From the NCBI RefSeq assembly GCF_900231165.1, contig NZ_LT960614.1:2168550-2232549 (forward strand): a DNA stretch of 64,000 nucleotides, read 5' to 3'. A program made the position numbers and the translations under genes. The DNA comes from Hartmannibacter diazotrophicus. GTDB taxonomy: Bacteria; Pseudomonadota; Alphaproteobacteria; Rhizobiales; Pleomorphomonadaceae. Below, piece after piece: positions 37,297 to 46,605 of this stretch (positions are counted from its first letter, which is position 1; the number at the start of each line of letters is the position of its first letter). A model generated the notes under the pieces. It was not told where the DNA came from. It did no database searches and saw only the letters and a list, made by a program, of their open reading frames with translations.

Positions 37297-38220
37297 TCAG
37301 TCGATTGCGGAGAAAGGGGCCGAAATTGCTGTATCGGCCCGGACTGTGCGATGCCGGCCGCGAAACTGACCCGGCGTCGTGCCTGTGACCTTGCGGAACA
37401 TGCGGGTGAAGTTGGCCTGCGAGCCGAACCCTGTGTCGAGGGCGATCTCGGCGATGGAAAGTTGCTCCTTTGCCAGCATTTGCTGCGCAAGACGGATTCG
37501 CCGGTCGATCACGAAGCGATGCGGCGGCAATCCCGTCGCCTGATGGAAGAGCCGTGAAAAGTGGAACTGGCTCAGGCAGGCCTCCCGCGCCAATTCCTCG
37601 AGGGATATGTCCTCGCCCAGCCGGGCGTCTATGAAGTCGAGCACGCGCCGCAACCGCCTGCCGTCGAGCGAGGGAGCGCGCGCAGCCTGCGGGCTGTCGG
37701 CCATGTAGTTGCCGATCAGATGTGCGGCGAGCGTTGTCCGCAACCCTTCGGCGAGCAACCGATCCATCGGCTGGGTGTCGCGGCCGATGAGGCCATGCAG
37801 CGCCCGGCCGATCTGCGAAAGCGTCGTGTCGGTCAGGGCACCGACATAGGCGAGCCGGACCGCGTTCGCGTCGATGCCATAGGTGTCGAGCGCACTGCGC
37901 TCCAGCAAGGTCTCGGGAAGATAGACAAGAAGGCACTCCACGGAGCCGTCGAGCTCCAGTCGCGTCTCATGGGTGCCTGCCGGCACGAGCCAACTGGTTC
38001 CTTCGCGTGCCAGCCCCTCCTGCGTCACCCCGTCTCCTGTGCGCCGCACCCTGGCCCGGCCCGACAGAATGTAGACCAGTTCCGTGCATGCCGGTCTCAC
38101 GCAATTTTGCGCGCCCGGTCCGATCTGCCTCAGTTCGACGCGCATGGCGTCCCATTCTGCCGGCCTGCCAATCAATGAGCTGGATTGGTATTTCTCGTTC
38201 CCATGCGTCGCGAGTGTCAT
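37297..38220 (-). CDS. AraC family transcriptional regulator
   Basis: The 307-residue protein has an N-terminal cupin-like sensing half (VRPACTELVYILSGRARVRR) and a C-terminal double helix-turn-helix: ISLEELAREACLSQFHFSRLF and LSIAEIALDTGFGSQANFTRMF followed by TGTTPGQFR. It likely controls neighbouring genes to its left, with which it shares a strand, and perhaps the divergent regulator at 38485. The inducer is unknown. Confidence 0.9.
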   Translation of the reverse strand: MTLATHGNEKYQSSSLIGRPAEWDAMRVELRQIGPGAQNCVRPACTELVYILSGRARVRRTGDGVTQEGLAREGTSWLVPAGTHETRLELDGSVECLLVYLPETLLERSALDTYGIDANAVRLAYVGALTDTTLSQIGRALHGLIGRDTQPMDRLLAEGLRTTLAAHLIGNYMADSPQAARAPSLDGRRLRRVLDFIDARLGEDISLEELAREACLSQFHFSRLFHQATGLPPHRFVIDRRIRLAQQMLAKEQLSIAEIALDTGFGSQANFTRMFRKVTGTTPGQFRGRHRTVRADTAISAPFSAID

Positions 38221-38484
38221 GTCCAGCCTCTCCAGGCATCGGGCAAACCGGCGCGGGCGGACAGAACGATCGATCCGGCTTCAAAACATGCGCCTGGCCT
38301 CGGGCCATCTGCGCGAGAGTTTGACGCGTGTGCCGCAACCGGGCGAGTTAAGCGCGGTTAAAAGCGGTAAAGATGCGAGGGAGCAAGGAAGCCGGTCATT
38401 GTCGCGCAGGAGATTTTGGCGTCATGCTAAGATTGGCAACGGAGGCGGCTGCATTGGCTTCGTGGATGCGCTCAAGGGCAATGT

Positions 38485-41346
38485 ATGACGGATAGAACCC
38501 CGCCAGCCACGCGACTATTCCAGTTTGGGCGGTTCAGATTGTTTCCCGAGCGGCACATGCTGCTTCTGGACGATCGGCCAGTCCGGGTGGGTGGGCGTGC
38601 GCTCGACATCCTGACCGTGCTGATCGAGCGGGCAGGCGACATCGTCAGCAAGCGCGAACTTCTGGCGCGGGTCTGGCCCGATACCGTGGTCGAGGAAAGC
38701 AATCTCAAAGTGAACATGGTCGCGCTACGACGCGCTCTGGAGGCAGAGCCGGGTGCACCTCAGTGCATTGCGACCATTGTCGGCCGAGGCTATCGATTTA
38801 TCGCCCCGGTTCAGCTGGAGGCGACGCTGAAGCCGGAATTCAATCCGCTTCCGCTTCCGCTTGCGGCACGCAACCAGAACCTTCCGACCATGGCGAAGTC
38901 GCGGATTGTCGGGCGCGAGGAGGACATCTGCTCGATCGCCGCTGAACTGATGGACTGCAGGCTGCTGTCGATCGTTGGAGCGGGCGGCGTTGGCAAGACC
39001 ACGGTGGCGCTTGCCGTCGCGGAGCGACTGCTCGGGTCCTTTCGCGATGGCGTCTGGCTCGTGGACCTCTCCACCATAAAAGATCCGAAACTCGTGCCCA
39101 GCGCGATTACCACGGGGATTGGCCTGGCGGCGCATTCCGCAAACACACTCGCTGCTCTGATTGAGTTCCTGCGTACGCGCGAAATGCTGCTGGTCCTCGA
39201 CAATTGCGAACACGTGATCGAAGGCGTCGTCTGCGCCGTCGAGCGTCTGCTGACATCCGCCGCCGGTGTCAAAATCCTGGCAACGAGCCGGGAACTGCTG
39301 CGCGCACGGGGTGAAAGGGTCCGCAGATTGCGTGGTCTCGACGTGCCGGAGGCGAATGTTCACCTCGCTGCCGAAGACGCGCTCGCCTTCCCCGCAATCC
39401 AGCTCTTCGTGGAGCGTGCCACCGACAGGCTGGAGACTTTTGAACTCAAGGATTCCGATGTCGCCGATATCGCGGAAATCTGCCGCAGGCTCGACGGCAT
39501 AGCCTTGGCGATCGAGCTCGCTGCGACGCATGTGGAAGCATTCGCGATACGCGACCTGCTGAACCAGCTCGACGGACACTTCCGTCTGCTCGACGGAAAT
39601 CGCGGCGGTGTCGAGCGTCATCGCACGCTGACAGCGACGATCGACTGGAGCTATGCGCTGCTTTCGGAAACCGAAAGCGCGGTCATGCGCCGTCTCGCGA
39701 CCTTCGCAGGTGTATTCTCGCTCGAATCCGCCTGCGCCGTTGCCGCCGGCGGCGATCTCGATAGCTTGCATGTGGTGGAGAATCTTGCCGGACTGGTGGC
39801 AAAGTCGCTTGTCGCCGCGGAAGTGCATGGTGACGATCTGCTGTATCGCATGCTCGACACAACGCGCGCATATGCCCTGAAAAAGCTCGCAGCCAGCAAT
39901 GAGTTCGATGAGGCAAGACGGCGCCATGCCGAGCAATGCCTCGTGCTCCTTTCGCAGGCCGCTGCCGACTCGGAGCGTTTGTCGAGGAGTGAGTGGCTTC
40001 TTCGGCACGCGCCAAAGACGGATGACATGCGCAACGCCATGCGGTGGGCGTTCACCTCGACATCCGACCCGGCCCTTGGTGTCCGATTGACTGTTGCCGC
40101 GATTCCGTTCGGCAAGCAGGTCTCGCTTGTCGAAGAATGCCGCATAGCGGTGGAAAGGGCGCTTGACGATCGTTTCAGCGCATTTCGTTCGCTACGCGAC
40201 GATCTCGTTTTGAACCTGAGCCTCGGCGCGACGCTTCTGCACACGCGCGGTCCGATGGTGGAGGTCAAGACTGCTCTGACGACGGCACTTCGTCTTGCTG
40301 AGGAGATCGCGGACACCGAGTTGCAACTGTCGTGCCTGCGCGGTCTTTCGGAATATGAGCTATGGACGGGCGATTCTCATTCCGCGATTGCGATCGCCGG
40401 CAGAATTCGAGAACTCGAAGCCGACGCAAATGAATTGAATGCCGGCAGCGGCGATGCGCAGGAAGGATCGGCACTGTCCTGGATTGGCGCGCTTGCGGCA
40501 TCCAGGCTCCAGCTTGAGAAGATCGTCCGGCGTCCGCTTGGCCAGAGCCTTCGGCCGGACATTGCCCGTTACGAATTCGACCAGCGTCTCACCGCCGAGG
40601 GCGCCCTCGCGACAGTTCTCTGGCTGCAGGGCTTCCCGGATCAGGCAATCGCTGTTGCGAAACGGCAGCTTGCGGAAGCCGAAGCATCCAATTACGCGGT
40701 TTCCCTGTGCTACGCGCTGCTGCACGGCTCGGCAACGATCGCAATGTATGTGCGGGATTACACAGCGGCCCGGAACTTTATGGATCGCGGCATCGAACAT
40801 GCCACTCGCCATGGATTGACGATTTGGCAGGCGATGGTGACGGGCGGCAGCTCCCGACTGAGCCTGTATCTGGGCCAGACACTTGACCTGACACATCTTC
40901 GCGAAAATCTGGCCGAAGTACGGAGAGGCGGCTTCCGCCTTCGCTACCCCAATTATCTTACCAACTATGGCGAGGCACTCGCCCGGCAGGGTGATCTCGC
41001 AGGTGGGCTGGCCGCCATCGACGAGGCGTTGGCGATCTGCAGGGATACCGGTCAGGTTGTCGGTATACCGGAAATACTGAGGATCAAAGGCAATGTTATC
41101 CGGTTTCAGGATAAGGCAGGTTTCGACAAGGCTGAGAGCTGCTACCGCGAATCCATCCGCATTGCCCAGAAGGACCAGGCGCTTTCCTGGGAGCTCCGCT
41201 CAGCAATGAGCCTGGTGAAGCTCATGCGCCAAAAAGGTGGCGACAGGGAGCCTGAGAATGGACTGGTGTCGACCTATGGGCGCTTCACGGAGGGCTTTTC
41301 GACCGGCGACCTGCGCAATGCGCGCCGATTGATCGAAAGCCTTTGA
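38485..41346 (+). CDS. Large regulator: OmpR-type winged helix plus STAND-like ATPase and helical repeats
   Basis: The 953-residue protein begins with a winged-helix DNA-binding domain (RVGGRALDILTVLIERAGDI to TIVGRGYRFIAPV, residues about 10-110). An ATPase follows with Walker A IVGAGGVGKTT, Walker B-like MLLVLDNCEHV and RRLDGIALAIELAATHV, typical of the winged-helix/AP-ATPase regulators. The C-terminal half is helical, TPR-like. Such proteins sense a ligand through the repeats and use nucleotide switching to control transcription. It is divergent from the AraC gene (264 bp apart). Target genes are unknown; the MFS gene downstream is a candidate. Confidence 0.88.
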   Translation: MTDRTPPATRLFQFGRFRLFPERHMLLLDDRPVRVGGRALDILTVLIERAGDIVSKRELLARVWPDTVVEESNLKVNMVALRRALEAEPGAPQCIATIVGRGYRFIAPVQLEATLKPEFNPLPLPLAARNQNLPTMAKSRIVGREEDICSIAAELMDCRLLSIVGAGGVGKTTVALAVAERLLGSFRDGVWLVDLSTIKDPKLVPSAITTGIGLAAHSANTLAALIEFLRTREMLLVLDNCEHVIEGVVCAVERLLTSAAGVKILATSRELLRARGERVRRLRGLDVPEANVHLAAEDALAFPAIQLFVERATDRLETFELKDSDVADIAEICRRLDGIALAIELAATHVEAFAIRDLLNQLDGHFRLLDGNRGGVERHRTLTATIDWSYALLSETESAVMRRLATFAGVFSLESACAVAAGGDLDSLHVVENLAGLVAKSLVAAEVHGDDLLYRMLDTTRAYALKKLAASNEFDEARRRHAEQCLVLLSQAAADSERLSRSEWLLRHAPKTDDMRNAMRWAFTSTSDPALGVRLTVAAIPFGKQVSLVEECRIAVERALDDRFSAFRSLRDDLVLNLSLGATLLHTRGPMVEVKTALTTALRLAEEIADTELQLSCLRGLSEYELWTGDSHSAIAIAGRIRELEADANELNAGSGDAQEGSALSWIGALAASRLQLEKIVRRPLGQSLRPDIARYEFDQRLTAEGALATVLWLQGFPDQAIAVAKRQLAEAEASNYAVSLCYALLHGSATIAMYVRDYTAARNFMDRGIEHATRHGLTIWQAMVTGGSSRLSLYLGQTLDLTHLRENLAEVRRGGFRLRYPNYLTNYGEALARQGDLAGGLAAIDEALAICRDTGQVVGIPEILRIKGNVIRFQDKAGFDKAESCYRESIRIAQKDQALSWELRSAMSLVKLMRQKGGDREPENGLVSTYGRFTEGFSTGDLRNARRLIESL

Positions 41347-41459
41347 GGGGCAGGTATCGGCGCGTCCTCCGGTCCATCCGAACCTCGCTGGCCAGAGGCT
41401 TCGCCGCGAATTTCCGCCGAGACGCTGATGCGGTGCGGGCCGTCAGATGCTAGACCGCG

Positions 41460-42824
41460 ATGCAACCCTTGTCGGCGCTGGTGGCTCCCATGATCTTTCC
41501 CAAGAAGGCGGTGTCCGATCCGCCGCTGGCCTCACGGCAGAACGCCGCATGGTATGCGGTTGTGGTTCTGTGCCTGGCGCTTCTGCTTTCCTACACGGAC
41601 CGCCTCGTTATCAATCTGGTGGTCGATCCGATCCGCACAGAGCTGGCGCTGACCGATGTCGAAATCAGCTTTCTGCAAGGCGCCGGTTTCGCGCTCATCT
41701 TCGCGCTCGCCGGGCTGCCGTTCGGCCGTCTCGCCGATGCTGTCAATCGGCGGAACCTGATCTCGGGCGGCCTGCTGATATGGTCGCTTGCCACAATATG
41801 TTGCGGCCTTGCGGCCGACTTCGCCGGGTTCTTCGCGGCGCGCCTCGCTGTGGGTCTCGGGGAAGCGGCGCTGGTGCCGGCGGCATCGTCGCTGATTATC
41901 GATCTCTTCTCGCCGCATCGCCGCGGGACCGCGCTCGGCGTGTTTTCGCTCGGGGCCACATTCGGTGCGGGTGGGGCCATCCTGATTGGCGGCATATTGT
42001 TGGGCTGGATCGATGCGGGTTATTTCAAGTTCCTGCCTATCGTCGGAGAACTTGCGCCCTGGCGGCAACTGTTTATCGCGGTTGGACTGCCGGGGATCGT
42101 GATGCTGCCCTTGCTCTTGTTGATTTCAGAACCGAGGCGCTTCAACAGCTCTGGACTGATGCCTGTTTCCCAGGTTCTGCGCAGGCTTGTTGCCGACAAC
42201 GGCACCGTCCTGCGGGTCTGCCTCGTCAAAGGCGTGCTTGCTATCGGCGACAACGGCATCTTTGCGTGGATGCCGACGCTGTTGCAGCGCGTGTATGACC
42301 TGACCGCTCTTGAGGTCGGGGCGCTCGTTGCGCTCGCCGTTTCCGGAAGCGGCGCGACGGCGTCCGTTGTTGGAGGAGCGCTGTCTGACAGCGTTGCCCG
42401 CCGCTGGGGTGTCGAGGCGCGCATTGTTCTGCTGCTGGGCTGCTACGCTCTGACGGTTGCCGGCGCCGTTGTTCTCTACTTCGCGCAGAGCGGCTCGCAG
42501 GCGGCGCTTGCATTTGGCATCTGGGCATTCGGTTCGATCGGTGCCTATGTCATCGGCCATGTCGTCATGCAGGAGAAGGTGCCAAGCGAAATGCGTGCGA
42601 CCACCATCGCACTGTCGCTCGCCACCATCGGCCTGGTCGGGATTGGACTGGGCCCGACGCTGGTTCCCTTGGTGGCGGGTCGTGTACTGGAGGGCCCGGC
42701 GACGCTCCAGTCCGCCATGGCACTCGTCGGAATTGTGGCGTCGTTGTTGTCCTTCGTGATGATCTGGCCTCCTGTCCGCAAAAGTCTTCTGGCCTTGACG
42801 ACTGCACCGGAACAAGCAGGCTAG
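41460..42824 (+). CDS. MFS transporter, spinster/ACS-like
   Basis: The 454-residue carrier has 12 membrane helices with MFS motifs: LLLSYTDRLVINLVVDPIRT in helix 1, LPFGRLADAVNRRNLISGG after helix 2 and a matching SDSVARRWGVEAR loop in the second half. The family exports lipids, sugars or carboxylates. The start at 41460 has no strong ribosome site, and an ATG ten codons downstream (MIFPKKAV) is possible. It lies 113 bp after the large regulator on the same strand. Confidence 0.85.
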   Translation: MQPLSALVAPMIFPKKAVSDPPLASRQNAAWYAVVVLCLALLLSYTDRLVINLVVDPIRTELALTDVEISFLQGAGFALIFALAGLPFGRLADAVNRRNLISGGLLIWSLATICCGLAADFAGFFAARLAVGLGEAALVPAASSLIIDLFSPHRRGTALGVFSLGATFGAGGAILIGGILLGWIDAGYFKFLPIVGELAPWRQLFIAVGLPGIVMLPLLLLISEPRRFNSSGLMPVSQVLRRLVADNGTVLRVCLVKGVLAIGDNGIFAWMPTLLQRVYDLTALEVGALVALAVSGSGATASVVGGALSDSVARRWGVEARIVLLLGCYALTVAGAVVLYFAQSGSQAALAFGIWAFGSIGAYVIGHVVMQEKVPSEMRATTIALSLATIGLVGIGLGPTLVPLVAGRVLEGPATLQSAMALVGIVASLLSFVMIWPPVRKSLLALTTAPEQAG

Positions 42825-43320
42825 CGGGTCTCACACCGGCCGCCGATCAACAGCATAGCGCCAAACCCCGAGCACAGCCGCGTCAGCGGTCATCTCCAAT
42901 GAAACAGCAAGACGCGCAAAGAACATCGCCCGGCGGCAGTCGTATCTTCCGCTCATGTCCCGCCCACGAACGCATCCGCCGGCACCTTGTCCGGGTTCAG
43001 CGTCAATGAGACAATTACGGTCTAACGGATAGAGGAGGATTCTTGGCTCATCGTAACCCTTCAAGGCGCGAAGATGAGACGGAAATCCGGGACACAGAAG
43101 GAACCGGCGGAGAAGGCTGATCGAGGCCTGGAGTCAGGACGACATTGAGAGCCGTCCTCGCATGACCCTTGGTCATCTTACCCCGGCAGAATATGCTGTC
43201 GACACATCCAGTTGACCCGCCCCGATCGGGCCAAGCCAAGCCAGAAACGAACGCTGACTCCGGACCATTGCCTCCAGACACTTGTCGTTCGTGCTTTACG
43301 TGGCGGGCGCTTTCCCTGGC
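42825..43320. other. Intergenic region, 496 bp, between convergent genes
   Basis: No gene or clear terminator could be supported between the MFS gene and the GntR gene. The small open frames are low quality. This is the right border of the accessory stretch. Confidence 0.4.
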
Positions 43321-44058
43321 TCAGGCTTGAGACCTCAGGCGCGTGAAACTCATGGAGATGTGCGCGCGGCGCAGATGGGCGGCTGCCGCAAGGTCGCCGA
43401 TTTCGATCGCCGCGAGAATGTCGGCGACCTCCCGCGAGAAGACGAACACCTCGCGGGCGAGGAATTCATCCCGGTCAGCACCGATCTGAGCCAATGATTT
43501 CAACCAGATACGGGACGTCTGATAGTAAAGCCGCTCGGAAATTTCCTGAAGGGGTTCGTTGGCGGTCAGCCGCATCAGGACATGAAAGAATTCCATGTTG
43601 AGCCGGGCGAAGGTCTTGGCGTCGGGTCTGTCGAGCAGCGTTTGCGTGCGGATGTGAAGGGCGTGGAAAAGATCGATCGTCTCGCTCGTCGGCGGCACCG
43701 GCGAGAGCTTGCCGAGCATTTCGGCAAGCTCCATGCGAAGTTGGTAGACATGGGTGAGGGCCACCAGATCGACGTCGCTGACGATGGTTCCGACCCCGTG
43801 GACGGATGTCAGCAGGCCCTCCGACTCCAGCCGGCCGAGAACCCTTCGCAGCGGCGTGCGGCTGACGCCGAATTCCGCCGCCAGCACCTCTTCGCTGAGG
43901 CGTGTGCCGGGTGGGTAGTCCAGAAGGCAGATGCGCGTTCTCAAGATGCCGTAGAGATGCCTGAAGCGTTCGCGTGCATTGCCGGAAAGTCCCCCCTCCG
44001 GGCGCACTTGTGCCGCGATGGGCCCGTCGGACGGTATCTCATGCTCGGCGTCTGTCAT
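43321..44058 (-). CDS. GntR family regulator with FCD domain, probable regulator of ectoine catabolism
   Basis: The 245-residue regulator has an N-terminal winged helix (LSEEVLAAEFGVSRTPLRRVLGRLE cut to its key part, GVSRTPLRRVLGRL) and a C-terminal all-helical FCD ligand domain (FARLNMEFFHVLM, AHLRRAHISM). It is five bases downstream of doeB on the same strand, so it belongs to the doeAB operon and may be autoregulated. The ectoine regulator described in rhizobia and Ruegeria (EnuR) is a MocR-type fusion; this is not, as there is no aminotransferase-like domain. The TTGTACACAA-like sites upstream of doeA and ehuB suit this family. Confidence 0.9.
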   Translation of the reverse strand: MTDAEHEIPSDGPIAAQVRPEGGLSGNARERFRHLYGILRTRICLLDYPPGTRLSEEVLAAEFGVSRTPLRRVLGRLESEGLLTSVHGVGTIVSDVDLVALTHVYQLRMELAEMLGKLSPVPPTSETIDLFHALHIRTQTLLDRPDAKTFARLNMEFFHVLMRLTANEPLQEISERLYYQTSRIWLKSLAQIGADRDEFLAREVFVFSREVADILAAIEIGDLAAAAHLRRAHISMSFTRLRSQA

Positions 44059-44063
44059 GGTTG

Positions 44064-45230
44064 TCACGCTTCCAGCTTGGTTTTCAGGCCAGTAAGCACA
44101 TCCAGGCATCGTTGCAACTGGTCGATCGCGATGAATTCGTCCGGCTTGTGCGCCTGCTCGATGGATCCGGGGCCGCAGACGACGACCGACAGCCCATGCG
44201 ACTGAAAGAGGCCAGCTTCCGTGCCGAAGGAGACGACGTCGGCGCTGCGCTCGCCGGTGAGTTCGAAGACGATGTCGCGCGCCGCGTTGTCGTCGGCCGG
44301 CTCAAGCCCTTCCACCTCGCCGATCACCTCGGTCACGATCTCCGCCTCCGGGGCGGTGCGCCGCATGGCCGGCAGCAGCACGTGATCGCAAAATTGCCTG
44401 AGGCCTGACTTGACGTGCAGGGCATCGCTGCGGTTGACGGGGCGCATTTCCCATTCGACCTCGCAGTGACCGGCGATCGTGTTGCGCGCGTTGCCGCCGG
44501 AGATCCGCCCCACCTGCACGGTTGTCCAGGGCGGGTCGAAGCGGTTGCCCTTCGGGGCAAGACCCTTCAGTTCCTCGCCGATCTCCATCAGGTGGCACAT
44601 GTAGCGCGCGGCCGCTTCCACGGCGTTGGCGCCCTTGTCGGGTGCCGAGCCATGACCTTCGCGGCCGGTGAAGCGGGTCGTGTATTCGTAGCAGCCCTTG
44701 TGCCCCTCGATGACCTTCATCATCGTCGGCTCGCCGATGATGGCGAGCGAGGGTCTGAGATCGTTGGCTTCGAGCTCCGAAACGAGATGGCGGGCGCCGA
44801 AACAGCCGGTCTCCTCGTCATAGGTGAAGGCGAAGTGGAGCGGGCGGGAGAGTTGTGCCTCGGCGAAGACCGGCGCAACGGCAAGGGCAGCGGCAATGAA
44901 GCCCTTCATGTCGCAGGTGCCGCGGCCATAAAGCCTGCCGTCCTCCTCGCGCAGCGCGAAGGGGTCGCTGGTCCACGCCTGGCCCTCGACGGGCACGACG
45001 TCCGTATGGCCGGAGAGGATGATACCGCCGTCGCCTTCTGGGCCAAGGGTGGCGAAGAGGTTGGCCTTGTTGCCGTCCTCGCCGCGCATCAGCGAGATTC
45101 GCGCGCCGCAATTGCCAAGCTTTTCGGCCGCGTAGGTAATGAGCTCCAGATTGCTCTCCGAGGAGACGGTCGGAAAGGCAATCAGATCGGCAAGGATCGC
45201 CCGGGTATCGTCGAGAAGGTCGGAAGACAT
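44064..45230 (-). CDS. doeB: N-acetyl-L-2,4-diaminobutyrate deacetylase (ArgE/M20 family)
   Basis: The 388-residue metallohydrolase removes acetyl from N-acetyl-diaminobutyrate, the product of ectoine ring opening. M20 metal ligands are visible: ILSGHTDVVP, GRGTCDMKGFIAA, YDEETGCFGARH, and a C-terminal GPGSIEQAHKPDEFI. Sequence alone would say acetylornithine deacetylase; the location 17 bp after doeA and opposite the ehu/eut genes makes DoeB the better name. The ATG at 45230 gives MSSDLLDDTRAILADL. Confidence 0.9.
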   Translation of the reverse strand: MSSDLLDDTRAILADLIAFPTVSSESNLELITYAAEKLGNCGARISLMRGEDGNKANLFATLGPEGDGGIILSGHTDVVPVEGQAWTSDPFALREEDGRLYGRGTCDMKGFIAAALAVAPVFAEAQLSRPLHFAFTYDEETGCFGARHLVSELEANDLRPSLAIIGEPTMMKVIEGHKGCYEYTTRFTGREGHGSAPDKGANAVEAAARYMCHLMEIGEELKGLAPKGNRFDPPWTTVQVGRISGGNARNTIAGHCEVEWEMRPVNRSDALHVKSGLRQFCDHVLLPAMRRTAPEAEIVTEVIGEVEGLEPADDNAARDIVFELTGERSADVVSFGTEAGLFQSHGLSVVVCGPGSIEQAHKPDEFIAIDQLQRCLDVLTGLKTKLEA

Positions 45231-45247
45231 GGCGTCCCGCTGCAAGG

Positions 45248-46432
45248 TCAGTCCTTGACGAAAAGCTGGCGCGGCCGGTCGCAGAAACATTCCGCCGGAC
45301 CGCGCTCGCCGATGAGGATGCTCTCGGTGATTTCGAGGCCCCAGCCGTCCATCCACAGGCCCGGCATGAAATGGAAGGTCATGCCGGCCTCCAGCACCGT
45401 CTTGTCCTCCGTGCGCAGCGAGATCGTCCTCTCGCCCCAGTCCGGTGGATAGGACAGGCCGATCGGGTAGCCGCAGCGGGCGCCGCGCTCGATGCCGGCC
45501 CGCTCCAGCGGGGCGCCGAGGGCCTCGGCGATATCGCAGGCCCGGTTGCCGGCGACAGCCTTTTCAAGACCGGCCTCGAGACCCTCGACGAGCGCCTTTT
45601 CGGCTTCGAGAAGATATTGCGGCGGCTTGCCGAGAAAGACGGTGCGGCAGAAGGGTGTGTGATAACGGCGATAGCAGCCGGCGATCTCGAAGAAGGTCGC
45701 CTCGCCGGCCTGGAAAGGACGCCCGTCCCAGGTCAGGTGAGGGGCGGCGGCATCGGCCCCGCTCGGCGTCAGGGGCACGATCGCCGGATAGTCGCCCCAG
45801 TCATCGCCGATCCCGCGGACCGTGTCGGCATAGATCTCGGCGACGAGGTCGTTCTTGCGCAGGCCGGGCTGGATCCGCTCGACGATGCCGTCGACGACCT
45901 TCTCCGCAATCCGGGCCGCCTTGCGCATGAAGGCGATTTCCTCGCCCGATTTCACGCCACGCGCCCGGTTGACGAGCGCGGTTGCATCGAGGAAGGCGGC
46001 ATCGGGAAGTTCCTCCCGCAAGGTGAGGTAGGCCTTGGCCGAGAAATAGTAGTTCTCCAACTCGACGCCGATGCGCGCCTTTTCCCCGCCATGCTCCTTC
46101 AGCAGAACGGCCAGCGCCTGCATCGGGTGGCGCTCGGTCGACTGCACATAGTTGTCCGCATAGGGAACGATCCGGTCCTGCGTCATCCAGACGGTACGCA
46201 GCGCGCCGTTGGCGTCCTGGGTGCGGCCCCACCAGATCGGTGGGGCATCGGGCAGAACGATCACGCCCTGGTGCACATAGAAGGACCAGCCGTCGTAGCC
46301 GGTCAGCCAGGCCATGTTGGAAGGGTCCTCGACGAAGAGCATGTCGAGGCCGGCCTTGGCCATCGCCTCGCGCGTCTTCTTCAGTCGACGGTCGTACTCA
46401 GTCTGGGAAAACGGAAGCTGCAAAGCGCACAT
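45248..46432 (-). CDS. doeA: Ectoine hydrolase
   Basis: The 394-residue M24-family enzyme (also called EutD) opens the ectoine ring to N-acetyl-diaminobutyrate. It has the creatinase-like N-terminal domain (YDRRLKKTREAMAKAGLDML) and the pita-bread C-terminal domain (GYPIGLSYPPDWGERTISLR, MTFHFMPGLWMDGWG). Several of the usual M24 metal ligands are missing or changed, as is normal in ectoine hydrolases. The ATG at 46432 follows GGAGA; a longer open frame upstream crosses the operator region and was rejected. It is the first gene of the doeA-doeB-gntR operon. Confidence 0.92.
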   Translation of the reverse strand: MCALQLPFSQTEYDRRLKKTREAMAKAGLDMLFVEDPSNMAWLTGYDGWSFYVHQGVIVLPDAPPIWWGRTQDANGALRTVWMTQDRIVPYADNYVQSTERHPMQALAVLLKEHGGEKARIGVELENYYFSAKAYLTLREELPDAAFLDATALVNRARGVKSGEEIAFMRKAARIAEKVVDGIVERIQPGLRKNDLVAEIYADTVRGIGDDWGDYPAIVPLTPSGADAAAPHLTWDGRPFQAGEATFFEIAGCYRRYHTPFCRTVFLGKPPQYLLEAEKALVEGLEAGLEKAVAGNRACDIAEALGAPLERAGIERGARCGYPIGLSYPPDWGERTISLRTEDKTVLEAGMTFHFMPGLWMDGWGLEITESILIGERGPAECFCDRPRQLFVKD

Positions 46433-46475
46433 TTGGGTCTCCGCATGCTGCCTGTGTCGGCGGCAGTTGCCTTTA

Positions 46476-46485
46476 ATGTACACAA
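46476..46485. promoter_or_regulatory. Operator-like site, doeA side
   Basis: ATGTACACAA, a nine-of-ten match to the right-hand site, lies 44 bp before the doeA start. It fits the TNGT-N3-ACNA pattern bound by FCD-type GntR regulators. Its centre is 84 bp from that of the partner site, eight helical turns. Confidence 0.6.
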
Positions 46486-46532
46486 CACGATCAAAAATGG
46501 CAGATGTTTTTGGAAAATCCCGCGAAGAATTG

Positions 46533-46561
46533 TTGACATGCCGAGTGGGTTGGTCAAATTT
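46533..46561 (+). promoter_or_regulatory. Candidate sigma70-type promoter of the ehu operon
   Basis: TTGACA (46533-46538) is separated by 17 bp from AAATTT (46556-46561). The -35 is perfect and the -10 is AT-rich but imperfect. The right-hand operator overlaps the end of the -10 element, the ideal place for repression. Confidence 0.6.
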
Positions 46562-46569
46562 GTACACAA
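46560..46569. promoter_or_regulatory. Operator-like site, ehuB side
   Basis: TTGTACACAA forms TTGT/ACAA half-sites around AC, a form typical for FCD-type GntR repressors. It overlaps the -10 and start point of the ehu promoter and lies 37 bp before ehuB. The regulator encoded at 43321-44058 is the obvious candidate. Confidence 0.65.
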
Positions 46570-46605
46570 CAAGGTGAAAAGACCGCAACAAAGGGGAACT
46601 TCGTC

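Noticed and set aside
44064-45230. Naming this gene argE for arginine synthesis
   Set aside because: The family fits, but the location in the doeA operon opposite ehu/eut genes makes the ectoine deacetylase role more likely.
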